Shown: positions 36,208 to 45,206, numbered from the stretch's first letter. The stretch is 64,000 nt of DNA from Rhodospirillaceae bacterium (GCA_018401495.1 JAGYJX010000006.1:678422-742421); one strand, 5' to 3'. Program-made: numbers and translations. Notes: a model not told the origin generated them from the sequence alone.

Positions 36208-38649
36208 ATGAAGGATACGGCTCGGGTCGTGGTGATCGGCGGCGGCGTCGTCGGGGTGAGCGCGCTGTATCACCTGGCCAAGCGCGGCTGGTCGGACGTG
36301 GTGCTGCTGGAGCGCACCGAACTGACCGCCGGCTCGACCTGGCACGCCGCCGGCCTGCTGCCGCTGTTCAACATGAGCTATTCGGTCGGCCAACTGCACC
36401 AGTACTCGGTCGAACTCTACAAGAGGCTGGAGGCCGAGACCGGCCAGGCGGTCGGCCTGCACCCGACCGGCAATCTGCGGCTGGCCACCAACCGCGACCG
36501 GATGGACGAGTACCGCAACTACCAGTGCACGGCCGAGACCATTGGCGTCGAGTGCCACCTGATCGGTGTCGACGAAGTTCGGCGTCTCTGGCCGCTGATC
36601 AACGCCGACGGGCTGGTCGGCGCGCTCTGGCATCCGACCGACGGCCACATCGCGCCGGTCGACGTCACCATGGCGCTCGCCAAGGGCGCCCGCATGCACG
36701 GCGCCACCATCCACCAGCAGACCCCGGTGACCGCGATCGAGCGCGACGGCAACGAGTGGATCGTCAGGACCGCCGGCGGCTCGATCCGCTGCGAGCACGT
36801 GATCTGCGCGACCGGCAACTACGCCCGCCAGACCGCCCGGATGGTGGGCCTGCAGATCCCGGTGATCCCGGTCGAGCACCAGTACATCGTCACCGACATC
36901 GACCCGACGCTGAAGGCCTACCGCGACGCCGGCCACGCCGAGCTGCCGATCCTGCGGGAATCCGACTGCCAGTATTACCTGCGCGAGGAGCGCCTGGGCT
37001 GGATCCTCGGACCCTACGAGAAGGGGGCGCCGGCGTGCTTCGTCGACGGCGTGCCGCCGAGCTTCGAGAAGGACCTGTTCCCCGGCGACCTGGAGCGGCT
37101 GATGCCGCATGTCGACGGCTGCATCAACCGGGTGCCGTCGTTCGCCAACGCCGGCATCAAGGACATCGTCAACGGCCCGATCTCCTACACGCCGGACGGC
37201 AACCCGATGGTCGGTCCGGCTTTCGGGCTGCCGAACTTCTGGCTGTCCGAGGGCCACAGCTTCGGCGTCACGGCGGCCGGCGGCGCCGGCTGGCAGCTGG
37301 CCAACTGGATCGTCGACGGCGAGCCGTCGGTCGACATGATCGGCGTCGACCCGCGGCGCTTCGGCGTGGTCTCCAAGCATTTCGCCCGGATCAAGAACGA
37401 GGAGGCGTACGAGCACGTCTTCTACAATCACTTCCCGATGGAGGAGCGGCCCGCCGCCCGGCCTGCCAAGGCGCCGCCGATCTACGACCGGCTCGACCAG
37501 GCGGGCGCGGTGTGGGGCCAGCGCTTCGGCTGGGAGCGGCCGAACTGGTTCGCGCCGGCCGGCGTCGAGCGCCGGGACGTCTATTCGTTCCGCCGGTCCA
37601 ACTGGTTCGGCCACGTCGGCGACGAGGTCCGTGGCATGCGCGAGCGGGTCGGCCTGCTGGAGCTGTCGTCGTTCGCCAAGTACGAGGTCGAAGGCCCCGG
37701 CGCGCGGGCCTGGCTCGACCGGATGGTCGCCAACGCCATCCCGAAGGCGGTCGGGCGGATGACCCTCGCCCACGCCCTCAACCCGTCGGGCTCGGTGCGC
37801 TCGGAGTTCACCATCACGCGCATGGCCGACGGGCTGTACGGCGAGCGTTTCTACCTGGTCGGGCCCGGGGCCGGCCACGACTACGATCTCGACTTCCTGC
37901 AGAAGACCCTGCCGCGCGACGGCTCGGTGTTCCTGACCGACGTCACCACCCGCTACGGCGTGCTGGTGCTGGCCGGCCCGGACGCCCGTCGGGTGCTGGA
38001 AAAGCTGGCGGACGCCGACGTCTCGAACGCCGCCTTCCCGTGGTTGACCATGCAGGACATCCCGGTCGGCTTCTGCCCGGGCGTGCGGGCGCTGCGGGTC
38101 AACTTCGTCGGCTCGCTCGGCTGGGAACTGCACCATCCCATCGAGTACCAGGTGCATCTCTACGAGGCGCTGATGGTGGCCGGCCGCGAGTTCGACATCG
38201 CCCTGGTTGGCATGCGGGCGATGGACTCGATGCGGCTGGAGAAGAGCTACCGCCTCTGGGGCACCGACCTGAACGCCGAGAACTCCCTGCTCGAGGCCGG
38301 CCTTGGCCGCTTCGTGCGCCTGAACAAGGGCGAGTTCACCGGCCGCGACGCCCTGGTTCGCCAACAGGCGGACGGCGTGCCGAACACCTACTGCACCATC
38401 GAGATCGACGCCGACGACGCCGACAGCTTCGGCAACGAGCCGGTGTTCATGGACGGCCAGGTGGTCGGCCGCGGCACCGCCGGCGGCTACGGCCATTTCG
38501 TGAAGAAGTCGCTGATGCTCGGCTACGTCCGCAGCGGGTTCGCCGAAATCGGCCGGCAGTGCCAGGTTCGGCTGATGGGCGAGCTGCGGCCGGCCAGGAT
38601 CGTGCCCGAGAGCCCGTACGATCCGGACAATACGGCACTGAAGGCTTAG
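36208..38649 (+). CDS. dimethylglycine/sarcosine dehydrogenase-like flavoenzyme fused to aminomethyltransferase domain
   Basis: 813 residues from ATG 36208 (GGGAG upstream). N-terminal DAO domain with VVVIGGGVVGVSALYHLAKR, then LTAGSTWHAAGLL in which His46 is the residue that carries covalent FAD in dimethylglycine and sarcosine dehydrogenases. An FAD-oxidase central domain follows, then GcvT-like folate domains (RERVGLLELSSFAKYEVEGP, NFVGSLGWELHHP, GRDALVRQQADG). These enzymes demethylate an N-methyl glycine and pass formaldehyde to tetrahydrofolate. Divergence from a polyamine/betaine-type importer and the nearby choline genes support a methylated-amine substrate. Confidence 0.9.
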   Translation: MKDTARVVVIGGGVVGVSALYHLAKRGWSDVVLLERTELTAGSTWHAAGLLPLFNMSYSVGQLHQYSVELYKRLEAETGQAVGLHPTGNLRLATNRDRMDEYRNYQCTAETIGVECHLIGVDEVRRLWPLINADGLVGALWHPTDGHIAPVDVTMALAKGARMHGATIHQQTPVTAIERDGNEWIVRTAGGSIRCEHVICATGNYARQTARMVGLQIPVIPVEHQYIVTDIDPTLKAYRDAGHAELPILRESDCQYYLREERLGWILGPYEKGAPACFVDGVPPSFEKDLFPGDLERLMPHVDGCINRVPSFANAGIKDIVNGPISYTPDGNPMVGPAFGLPNFWLSEGHSFGVTAAGGAGWQLANWIVDGEPSVDMIGVDPRRFGVVSKHFARIKNEEAYEHVFYNHFPMEERPAARPAKAPPIYDRLDQAGAVWGQRFGWERPNWFAPAGVERRDVYSFRRSNWFGHVGDEVRGMRERVGLLELSSFAKYEVEGPGARAWLDRMVANAIPKAVGRMTLAHALNPSGSVRSEFTITRMADGLYGERFYLVGPGAGHDYDLDFLQKTLPRDGSVFLTDVTTRYGVLVLAGPDARRVLEKLADADVSNAAFPWLTMQDIPVGFCPGVRALRVNFVGSLGWELHHPIEYQVHLYEALMVAGREFDIALVGMRAMDSMRLEKSYRLWGTDLNAENSLLEAGLGRFVRLNKGEFTGRDALVRQQADGVPNTYCTIEIDADDADSFGNEPVFMDGQVVGRGTAGGYGHFVKKSLMLGYVRSGFAEIGRQCQVRLMGELRPARIVPESPYDPDNTALKA

Positions 38650-38746
38650 GGGCGGGTGACGGCGGGCCTTGTAAGCCCGGGAGGCTGGTGCGAAAAGGTG
38701 GCCCTCCCGCAAGGGGTTGTCCCGACGCAGCGAGCGCGCGCACGGC

Positions 38747-39511
38747 ATGTCTGATCCTGTACCCGTCCCGGACCCCCTGAACGCGGAGGTGCGCCGGCGG
38801 CTCGGCCACCTGACCTGCGCGGGCCGGCCGTTCCTGGACGTCTTCCGCGAGTGCATGGCGGTGTCCGGAACCACGGTCGCCGCCGACAAGCTGGTTGCCC
38901 GCGCCGAGCGGGCGGCGCGGCTCGCCGAGCGCTTGGACCGTGCCCTCGGCGAGGACGACGGCGCCGGAGCGATCGCCGAGGCGGGGGTCTGGCGAGGCTT
39001 CAGCGCCCGCCTGATGGCGCTGGTCGCGGCCCACCGCCGGCCGGGATGGCGTGGCGACGGCCTGGTGCTGGTCGACAGCTTCCAGGGGTTGAGCGCGGCG
39101 CGCGTGGAGGACGCCGTGCTGACGCCGGAGGGTCCGATGGTGGCCCGGCACGCGAGCAATTTCGAGAGTGACGTCGAGGTCGTGCGCCGGACGCTCGACG
39201 GGTTTCCCGAGGCGTCGATCCACGCCGGCTGGATCCCGGACGCGTTCGCCGGCATTCCCGAACGGGCGTACCGGTTCGTGCACCTCGACACCGATCTGTA
39301 CGAGCCGACCTCGGCGTGCCTGGAGTACTTCTCCCGGCGCATGGTCCCGGGCGGCGTGATCGTCGACGACGACTACGGCTCGAGCCGGTTTCCCGGGGTG
39401 CGGCGCGCCTGGGACGGCTTCGTCGCCGCCCACTCCGGCGGCGGCTTCGAGGCGCTGGAGAGCGGGCAGTGCGCCTGGACGGCGCCGGCCGGGGCGGCCC
39501 GGCCATGCTGA
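38747..39511 (+). CDS. TylF/MycF-family O-methyltransferase
   Basis: 254 residues from ATG 38747; an earlier in-frame TTG (38717) is possible but less likely. The TylF signature is present: GAIAEAGVWRGFSARLMAL (SAM loop), LVLVDSFQGL, HLDTDLYEPTSACLEYF and GGVIVDDDYG with the metal-binding aspartates. These enzymes are Mg-dependent sugar O-methyltransferases. It overlaps the next gene (GSCFA) by 7 bp and follows the flavoenzyme by 97 bp. Confidence 0.85.
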   Translation: MSDPVPVPDPLNAEVRRRLGHLTCAGRPFLDVFRECMAVSGTTVAADKLVARAERAARLAERLDRALGEDDGAGAIAEAGVWRGFSARLMALVAAHRRPGWRGDGLVLVDSFQGLSAARVEDAVLTPEGPMVARHASNFESDVEVVRRTLDGFPEASIHAGWIPDAFAGIPERAYRFVHLDTDLYEPTSACLEYFSRRMVPGGVIVDDDYGSSRFPGVRRAWDGFVAAHSGGGFEALESGQCAWTAPAGAARPC

Positions 39512-40521
39512 AATCGGTGCAGGTGTTCCGCCAGCCGAACAACCGCTGGCGCCGTTTCCACGAGACCCGGACGCTGTCGCTGGAGTCGAAGCCCCTGCTG
39601 TTCCCGGGCGACACGGTGTTCGCCATGGGCAGCTGCTTCGCGCGGGAGATCCGGCAGGCGCTGACCGCCATCGGGATCACCGTCGGCCCGGATTACGCCC
39701 GGGTGGCGATCGACCGGGGCGAGTTCCGGATCGACGAACTGCCGGCGGTCGCGCACCTCAACTACTACAACTCGTTCACGATCCGGCAGGAGTTCGAGCG
39801 GCTGACCGGCCGCTGGGTCCAGGCGGCGGACGACTTCTGGAAGGTCGGCCGGGATCCGGCCGGCGGCGGCCTGCTGTTCCAGGATCCCTACAAGCGACTG
39901 ACCTTCGGGCGCACGCCCGAGGCGCTCCGGGCGGCGGTGTCCCGGGTCGACGCGGTCATCGAGGAGGGCGCCCGGGCGGCCTCGGTGTTCCTGTTCACCC
40001 TCGGCATGGCGGAGGTCTTCCGCAAGCACGACGACGGCCGGGTGGTCTGCCAGAAGCCGGCCTATCTCGGCGGCGGCGGCGCCGCCGAGACCGCGATGCA
40101 CCTGAGCACCGTCGCCGAGAACATCGCCAACCTCGAAGCGGTCCGCGCCATGATCCGGGAACTGCGGCCGGACGCCCGGATGGTGGTGACGGTGTCCCCG
40201 GTGCCGCTCGAGCGCACCTTCTCCGGCCGCGACATCGTGGTGGCGAACGCCGAGGGCAAGGCCATCCTGCGGGCCGCCGTCGGCGAGTTCGCGCGCGCCC
40301 ACGACGACGTCGTGTACTTTCCGGCCTACGAGATCGTGACGGCGCTCGGCGCCGCCGCCTTCGACCCGGCCGACCTTCGCCACGTCGACCCCGGCGTGGT
40401 CGACGTGATCATGCGGGCCTTCGTGAAGGCGCACGCCTCGCCGGTCCGGCCGCACGATGCCGCGGCCGCGAGCGACGGCGGGTCCTCCAACCCCCCGATG
40501 TCCGAGCAGATCGACCTCTGA
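39505..40521 (+). CDS. GSCFA-domain protein
   Basis: 338 residues from ATG 39505, overlapping the TylF-like gene by 7 bp. The domain-naming motif is exact: VFAMGSCFAREIRQAL, followed by LNYYNSFTIRQEFERL, FLFTLGMAEVFRKH and VVTVSPVPLERTFSGRDIV (SGNH/GDSL-esterase-like blocks), and FPAYEIVTALG with DLRHVDPGVVDVIM near the end. GSCFA proteins are predicted SGNH-type hydrolases or acyltransferases of unknown substrate. Overlap with a sugar methyltransferase suggests both act on one glycan or lipid, by inference only. Confidence 0.85.
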   Translation: MLKSVQVFRQPNNRWRRFHETRTLSLESKPLLFPGDTVFAMGSCFAREIRQALTAIGITVGPDYARVAIDRGEFRIDELPAVAHLNYYNSFTIRQEFERLTGRWVQAADDFWKVGRDPAGGGLLFQDPYKRLTFGRTPEALRAAVSRVDAVIEEGARAASVFLFTLGMAEVFRKHDDGRVVCQKPAYLGGGGAAETAMHLSTVAENIANLEAVRAMIRELRPDARMVVTVSPVPLERTFSGRDIVVANAEGKAILRAAVGEFARAHDDVVYFPAYEIVTALGAAAFDPADLRHVDPGVVDVIMRAFVKAHASPVRPHDAAAASDGGSSNPPMSEQIDL

Positions 40522-40539
40522 GCGGCCACCGCTCCGGCG

Positions 40540-41265
40540 TCAGGCCGGCAGCGCCTCAAGGAGCGTCGGCAGGGCGTGCACGTCGGCGACCACGAGGTCC
40601 GCCAGCGGGGTCAGCAGGGCCTCCGGCGAGGTGCCGGTCAGCACGCCGATCACCCGGCCGCAGCCGGCGGCCCGGCCGGCCGTCAGATCGGCGGGGGAAT
40701 CCCCGATCATCGCAACCTCGGCCGGGCTCAGCCCCATGGCGGCGCAGAACGCCAGGATCATGCCGGGCTCGGGCTTGGCGCCGTGCCCGGAATCGTAGCC
40801 AACCACGAATCCGACGCGCTCGGTCAGGCCGAGCTGCCGGATCGTGGCGTGCGCCGCCCGCTCGGTGTCGTTGGTGGCGACGCCGAGGCGCAGGCCGCGC
40901 CCGATCAGGTCATCGAACAGGCCGGCGAGGTCGCCGACCGGCGCCAGCAGTTCCAGCACCCGGCGTTCCCAGAACGCGTCGAGCCAGGGCACCAGGGTGT
41001 CGAGCGCCGGCAGCTCGGGGCTGAGCGCGCGCCACCGGGCGGCCACCACGTCGGTGGTGCCCGACGCCAGCAGCGAATCCGGCCGGACCCGGCCGGACGC
41101 CGTGTCGTAGCCGGTCGCCTCCAGCCACGACGGCGCCAGGTGCGGCCGGCCGATGGCGCGGGCGATCGCCTCGGCGCTCTCCACGAACACCGGCGTCCAG
41201 GTCCGCTCGAAATGGATCAGGGTGCCGTCCTTGTCGAAGACGATCCCCCGGATGTGCCCGCTCAT
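40540..41265 (-). CDS. HAD-family phosphatase coupled to the choline importer
   Basis: 241 residues; ATG 41265 overlaps the choV stop by four bases. HAD motifs: FDKDGTLIHF (motif I, nucleophile and acid Asp), LGVATNDTERAA (motif II), Lys in GYDSGHGAKPEPGMI (motif III) and MIGDSPADLTAGRAAG (motif IV). The cap lies between motifs I and II (type C1), as in phosphoglycolate phosphatases. Given translational coupling to choline-transport genes it may act on a choline-derived phosphoester, though general phosphoglycolate-type activity is equally possible. Confidence 0.85.
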   Translation of the reverse strand: MSGHIRGIVFDKDGTLIHFERTWTPVFVESAEAIARAIGRPHLAPSWLEATGYDTASGRVRPDSLLASGTTDVVAARWRALSPELPALDTLVPWLDAFWERRVLELLAPVGDLAGLFDDLIGRGLRLGVATNDTERAAHATIRQLGLTERVGFVVGYDSGHGAKPEPGMILAFCAAMGLSPAEVAMIGDSPADLTAGRAAGCGRVIGVLTGTSPEALLTPLADLVVADVHALPTLLEALPA

Positions 41266-42317
41266 GGTCCCTCGCCCTCGCGCCGCCGCAGCAGCCCGTC
41301 CCAGATCTCGGCCTCGCCGACGACGCCGAGCACTCTGCCCTCGCCGTCCAGCACGGGGAAGGGGCCGCCGCGCTCGCGGGCGAGCGCCACCAGCTCGCGC
41401 ATCGGCGTGCGCGGGCCGACCGCGCGGTCGCGCTCGACCACCTCGCCGTCCCGCAGCCGTCGCATCAGCGACGCCGCGCTCAGCACGTTCAGCGGGTTCA
41501 CGTTGGCGACGAAGGCCCGGACGTAGTCGGTGGCAGGACGGGTGACGATCTCCTCCGGCCGTCCGTACTGCACGATCCGCCCGCCCTCCATGATGGCGAT
41601 GTGGGTGCCGATCTTCAGCGCCTCGTCCAGATCGTGGCTGACGAACACGATGGTCTTCCGGAGCGCGCGTTGCAGTTCCAGCAGTTCGTCCTGCAGGTGT
41701 TCGCGAATCAGCGGATCGAGGGCCGAGAACGGTTCGTCCATCAGCAGGATGTCGGCGTCGGTGGCGAGCGCGCGGGCCAGGCCGACGCGCTGCTGCATGC
41801 CGCCCGACAGCTCGTGCGGGAGCTTGTCGGCCCACTCGTCCAGGCGCACCAGCGCCAGCTTCTCCTCGACCCGCTGGTCGCGCTCGGCGCGTGCCATGCC
41901 CCGGAGCTCGAGCCCGAGGCCGACGTTCTCGCGGATCGTGCGCCACGGCATCAGCGCGAACTGCTGGAACACCATGGCGATGCGGTCGGTGCGCAGCCGG
42001 CGCAGGGTGGCGGCGTCGCAGTTGGCGACGTCGACGGTGCCGCCGCCGTCGGCGACCAGGACCCGGCCGCGGCTGACCGGGTTCAGGCCGTTGACGCAGC
42101 GCAGCAGCGACGACTTGCCGGAGCCGGACAGCCCCATCAGCACGCAGATCTCGCCTTCGTCGATGCACAGCGAGGCGTCGCGCACGCCGAGCACGGCGCC
42201 GGTCTGCTCCAGCACGGCGTTGCGGTCGGCGCCGGCGTCGATCAGGTCGAGGGCGGTGCGCCGGGCGGCGCGGTTGCCGAACACCACGTCGACGCGCTCG
42301 AAGGCGATCGCGTCCAC
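41262..42317 (-). CDS. choV: choline ABC importer ATPase
   Basis: 351 residues from GTG 42317, two bases after the permease stop. Walker A GLSGSGKSS (62-70), Q-loop AMVFQQFALMPWRT, signature LSGGMQQRV, Walker B ILLMDEPFSALDPLIR and H-loop VSHDLDEALKIG mark a ProV/OpuA-type ATPase. A C-terminal CBS-like half (MRELVALARERGGPFPVLDG, RVLGVVGEAEIWDGLL) remains and may sense ionic strength. Together with choX and choW it forms a choline uptake system; the ligand call rests on choX. Confidence 0.9.
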   Translation of the reverse strand: MDAIAFERVDVVFGNRAARRTALDLIDAGADRNAVLEQTGAVLGVRDASLCIDEGEICVLMGLSGSGKSSLLRCVNGLNPVSRGRVLVADGGGTVDVANCDAATLRRLRTDRIAMVFQQFALMPWRTIRENVGLGLELRGMARAERDQRVEEKLALVRLDEWADKLPHELSGGMQQRVGLARALATDADILLMDEPFSALDPLIREHLQDELLELQRALRKTIVFVSHDLDEALKIGTHIAIMEGGRIVQYGRPEEIVTRPATDYVRAFVANVNPLNVLSAASLMRRLRDGEVVERDRAVGPRTPMRELVALARERGGPFPVLDGEGRVLGVVGEAEIWDGLLRRREGEGP

Positions 42318-42319
42318 CG

Positions 42320-43186
42320 TCAGCGCCCGCCGCCGGAGCCGGGCCGGTCGGACCGGCGCATGATGCGGTCCATCAGGATGGCCAACACCACGATCGCCAG
42401 CCCGGCCTCGAAGCCCTGGGCGATGTTGACGGTGTTCAGGGCGCGCACCACCGGCTTGCCGAGGCCGTTGGCCCCGACCAGGGCGGCGATCACCACCATC
42501 GACAGCGACAGCATGATGCACTGGGTGATCCCGGCCATGATGGTCGGCATGGCGTGCGGCAGCTCGACCTTCAGCAGCAGCTGCAGGCGGGTGGCGCCGA
42601 ACGCCTCGCCGGCCTCGATCAGCGGCCTCGGCACGTTGCGCACGCCGAGCTCGGTGAGCCGGATCGGCGCCGGCAGCGCGAACACCACCGTCGAGATCAG
42701 CCCCGGCACCACGCCGAGCCCGAACAGCATCAGCGTCGGGATCAGGTAGACGAAGGTCGGGATGGTCTGCATCAGGTCGAGGATCGGCCGGATGCCGGCG
42801 TAGAACCAGCGGTTGTGAGCGGCGTAGATGCCGACCGGCACCCCGATCAGCACGCAGACGAGGGTGGCCGACAGCACCAGCGCCAGGGTCTCGACCGTCG
42901 CCTCCCAGTAGCCGAGGTTGAGGATCAGCAGCAGCCCGCCGATCACCATGGCGACCAGCGCGATCGAGCGGTGCAGCCACCAGGCGAGGCCGGCGAACAG
43001 CGCGATCAGCGCCAGCGGCGGCACCGCCGACAGCAGCCAGATGGCGCCCTCGATCGCCGAGCCGAGCCCGTCGGAGAACGCCCGGAACTGGGCGTGGAAG
43101 TTGTCGGTCAGCCAGTCGACGAAGGCCTTCACGCCGCGGCCGAGGCCGAGCTTGTTGTCCTCGACGAAGGCCGAGACCGGGTCCAT
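42320..43186 (-). CDS. choW: choline ABC importer permease
   Basis: 288 residues. An N-terminal extension (FVDWLTDNFHAQFRAFSDGL) and six helices, with the ProW-type block LVCVLIGVPVGIYAAHNRW, MQTIPTFVYLIPTLMLFGLG and the coupling EAA motif IEAGEAFGATRLQLLLKVEL, ending MAGITQCIMLSLSMVVIAAL. It is followed closely by choV and preceded by a 341-bp gap filled with hairpin repeats that separates it from choX. Confidence 0.92.
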   Translation of the reverse strand: MDPVSAFVEDNKLGLGRGVKAFVDWLTDNFHAQFRAFSDGLGSAIEGAIWLLSAVPPLALIALFAGLAWWLHRSIALVAMVIGGLLLILNLGYWEATVETLALVLSATLVCVLIGVPVGIYAAHNRWFYAGIRPILDLMQTIPTFVYLIPTLMLFGLGVVPGLISTVVFALPAPIRLTELGVRNVPRPLIEAGEAFGATRLQLLLKVELPHAMPTIMAGITQCIMLSLSMVVIAALVGANGLGKPVVRALNTVNIAQGFEAGLAIVVLAILMDRIMRRSDRPGSGGGR

Positions 43187-43265
43187 GGAGGTTCAGCCGC
43201 GGCCGCTGGCTGCCGGCCCGGCCACGCCCGCGCGCGCCCGTCCGGAAACCCACAAGCCGCCTCGT

Positions 43266-43290
43266 CGGTGGCTGCCTGGGCCAGCCACCG
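43266..43290. repeat. 9-bp perfect hairpin in choX-choW gap
   Basis: CGGTGGCTG (43266-43274) and CAGCCACCG (43282-43290) form a perfect 9-bp stem with a 7-nt loop. It is the copy nearest choW in a 341-bp gap that holds three separate hairpins and no gene. It may act as a transcript-stabilising or attenuating structure between the abundant binding protein and the permease. Confidence 0.5.
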
Positions 43291-43302
43291 TCGCTCCGTA
43301 GG

Positions 43303-43338
43303 CCCCGGATAGCCGAGGCTTCGCCGCGGTTTCCGGGG
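43303..43338. repeat. imperfect palindromic element in choX-choW gap
   Basis: CCCCGGA (43303-43309) and TCCGGGG (43332-43338) pair around an inner imperfect stem (CCGAGGC/GCCGCGG with a TTC turn). The layout is that of short dispersed palindromic elements common between alphaproteobacterial genes. Confidence 0.5.
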
Positions 43339-43401
43339 TGACGGCAGAAGGCGAGAAGCGGGCCCGATGATGCGGCGCCCGCGAGCCTCCCCTCTCCTTG
43401 T

Positions 43402-43439
43402 CGTCATCCCGGCCAAGCGCAGCGCGAGCCGGGACCCAC
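43402..43439. repeat. dispersed palindromic repeat (CGTCATCCCGG ... GCCGGGACCCAC)
   Basis: TCCCGGC (43407-43413) and GCCGGGA (43428-43434) form the outer stem around GCGC-rich inner sequence. Termini CGTCATCCCGG and GCCGGGACCCAC match, with C/T and G/A swaps, the element at 62011-62059, so both belong to one dispersed family. Confidence 0.6.
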
Positions 43440-43527
43440 CCGCCGCTTCGTCGGCCCGGTACAGCCGCGGCTTCGCCACCGCTTCCGCCGGCCCGTACGC
43501 TGCCCATCGACGCCTCCCGCGGCCGCC

Positions 43528-44472
43528 TCAGAGGCCGAGCGCCTTCGTCACCGCCGCCCGGGCGTCGCCGCCCTTCAGGGTCGTGACGCCGTCGAGCCAG
43601 GACATCACCAGGTCGGGATGCGCCTTCAGGTAGCGTTCGGCGGCCTTCTCCGGCGCCAGGCCCTCGTCGAGGATCGCGCCCATGACGGCGTTCTCCATCT
43701 CCAGCGTGAAGGCGAGGTTGGCGAGGAACCGGCCGAGATTCGGGCACTCCTTGGCGAGGCCGGCGCGGACGTTGGTGTAGACCGTGGCGCCGCCGTAGTC
43801 GGGCCCGAAGAAGTCGTCGCCGCCGGCCAGGTAGGCGAGCTCGAAATTGGCGTTCATCGGGTGCGGCGCCCAGCCGAGGAACACGATCCACTCCTTGGCG
43901 CGGACAGCCCGGGCGACCTGGCTCAGCATCCCCTGCTCGGAGGATTCCACCACCTCCCAACCCTTCAGGCCGAAGGCGTCCTTGTCGATCATGTCCTGGA
44001 TCAGGCGGTTGCCGTCGTTGCCCGGCTCGATGCCGTACAGCTTGCCGCCGAACTTGTCCTTGTGGGTGGCGAGTGCCGCGAAGTCCGTCACCCCGGCCGC
44101 GGCCACGTAGGCCGGCACCGCCAGCGTGTACTTGGCGCCTTCGAGGTTGGCTCGGACGCTCTCCACCGAGCCGTCGTCCAGGTACGGCGTCAGGTCGGCG
44201 GCCATCGACGGCATCCAGTTGCCGAGGAACACGTCGACATCCTTGTTTTTCAGACTGGCGTAGGTGACCGGCACCGACAGGATCTGGGTCTCCGGATCGT
44301 AGCCGAGCGCCTCCAGCACCACCGAGGCGGCGGCGGTGGTGGCGGTGATGTCGGTCCAGCCGACGTCGGAGAAGGTCACGTCCTCGCAGGCATCCGGGTC
44401 GGCCGCCAGCGCGGGTCCGGCGGCGAGAACGGCGGCGGCGAGTACCGCCGCGGCGAGCGTGCTGCGCATCAC
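43528..44472 (-). CDS. choX: choline-binding periplasmic protein
   Basis: 314 residues with a Sec signal (LAAAVLAAAVLAAGPALAAD). The ligand box of Sinorhizobium ChoX is reproduced with a constant offset of four: Trp39 and Asp41 (SDVGWTDIT), Trp86 (FLGNWMPSM), Tyr115 (AKYTLAVPAY), Asn152 (EPGNDGNRL) and Trp201 (FLGWAPHPMN), corresponding to W43, D45, W90, Y119, N156 and W205. The aromatic cage holds the trimethylammonium head by cation-pi contacts. This makes choline the likely ligand rather than glycine betaine alone. choW and choV lie downstream on the same strand. Confidence 0.93.
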   Translation of the reverse strand: MMRSTLAAAVLAAAVLAAGPALAADPDACEDVTFSDVGWTDITATTAAASVVLEALGYDPETQILSVPVTYASLKNKDVDVFLGNWMPSMAADLTPYLDDGSVESVRANLEGAKYTLAVPAYVAAAGVTDFAALATHKDKFGGKLYGIEPGNDGNRLIQDMIDKDAFGLKGWEVVESSEQGMLSQVARAVRAKEWIVFLGWAPHPMNANFELAYLAGGDDFFGPDYGGATVYTNVRAGLAKECPNLGRFLANLAFTLEMENAVMGAILDEGLAPEKAAERYLKAHPDLVMSWLDGVTTLKGGDARAAVTKALGL

Positions 44473-44558
44473 TGAATCCCCGTTCTGTCGTTCTGGTTGT
44501 CCCGAAGCATGCCGATCGGAGCCGGAAAGGCAAGGTCGCGGCCGATTCAGCGCCCCAT

Positions 44559-45206
44559 TCAGCGGCTGAGGGCGGCGCGCCCGTTCCCGGTGCGGGCCTG
44601 CCAGCCGGCGCGCTCCAGCTCCGGGTCGGCGTGCTCCTCCTCCGGCTGGCCGAGGCAGAGATAGGCGGTGAAGCGCCAGACCTCGGGCGCCCGCAGGTCG
44701 CGGCGGAGCCGCTCCGGTTCCAGGATCGAGACCCAGCCGACGCCGACACCGCAGGCTCGGGCGGCGAGCCAGAGCGTGTGGACCGCCATCACCGTCGAGT
44801 GCTCCAGCGTCTCCGGCATTGTGCGGCGGCCGAGGCCGTGGCCCTGGGCGGTCGCGGTGTCGGTGAACACCGCCAGCTGCGCCGGCGCGCGCTCCAGCCC
44901 GGCCAGCTTCAGCGACGCGTAAAGGCGCCGGCGCTCGCTCGGCTGGGCGGCCAGGGCTTCGGCGTTGGCGGCCTCGAAATTAGCGCGCACCGCGGCGCGC
45001 GCCGCCGGCGTGTCGACCGACACGAACCGCCAGGGCTGGCTGTTGCCGACCGAGGGAGCGAGGTCGGCGAGGTCGAGCAGGCGGTCGATCAGCCCGGGCT
45101 CGAGCGGGTCGGTGCGGAACCGCCGCACGTCGCGCCGCCAGCGCAGCAGGGCCTCGAGGCCGTGGCGGAAGGCGTCGTCGAACTCGGGCGGCGTCGGATC
45201 GGTCAA
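44559..45206 (-). CDS. bluB: 5,6-dimethylbenzimidazole synthase
   Basis: 215 residues from TTG 45206, chosen because GAGGA lies eight bases upstream; GTG 45236 is an alternative. BluB-specific sequence: LRWRRDVRRFRTDPLEPG, LAPSVGNSQPWRFV, YASLKLAGLERAPAQLAVF and GHGLGRRTMPETLEHSTVMA, WLAARACGVGVGWVSILEP. BluB fragments reduced FMN with O2 to give the lower ligand of vitamin B12. No other cobalamin gene and no cobalamin riboswitch is visible next to it. It is divergent from betB (102 bp between starts). Confidence 0.92.
   Translation of the reverse strand: MTDPTPPEFDDAFRHGLEALLRWRRDVRRFRTDPLEPGLIDRLLDLADLAPSVGNSQPWRFVSVDTPAARAAVRANFEAANAEALAAQPSERRRLYASLKLAGLERAPAQLAVFTDTATAQGHGLGRRTMPETLEHSTVMAVHTLWLAARACGVGVGWVSILEPERLRRDLRAPEVWRFTAYLCLGQPEEEHADPELERAGWQARTGNGRAALSR

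Noticed and set aside
36004..39342. A 1,112-codon open frame on the - strand opposite the flavoenzyme
   Set aside because: It is an antisense artefact of high GC content: the + strand frame has covalent-FAD and GcvT motifs over the same bases, and the antisense product is low-complexity with no known domain.
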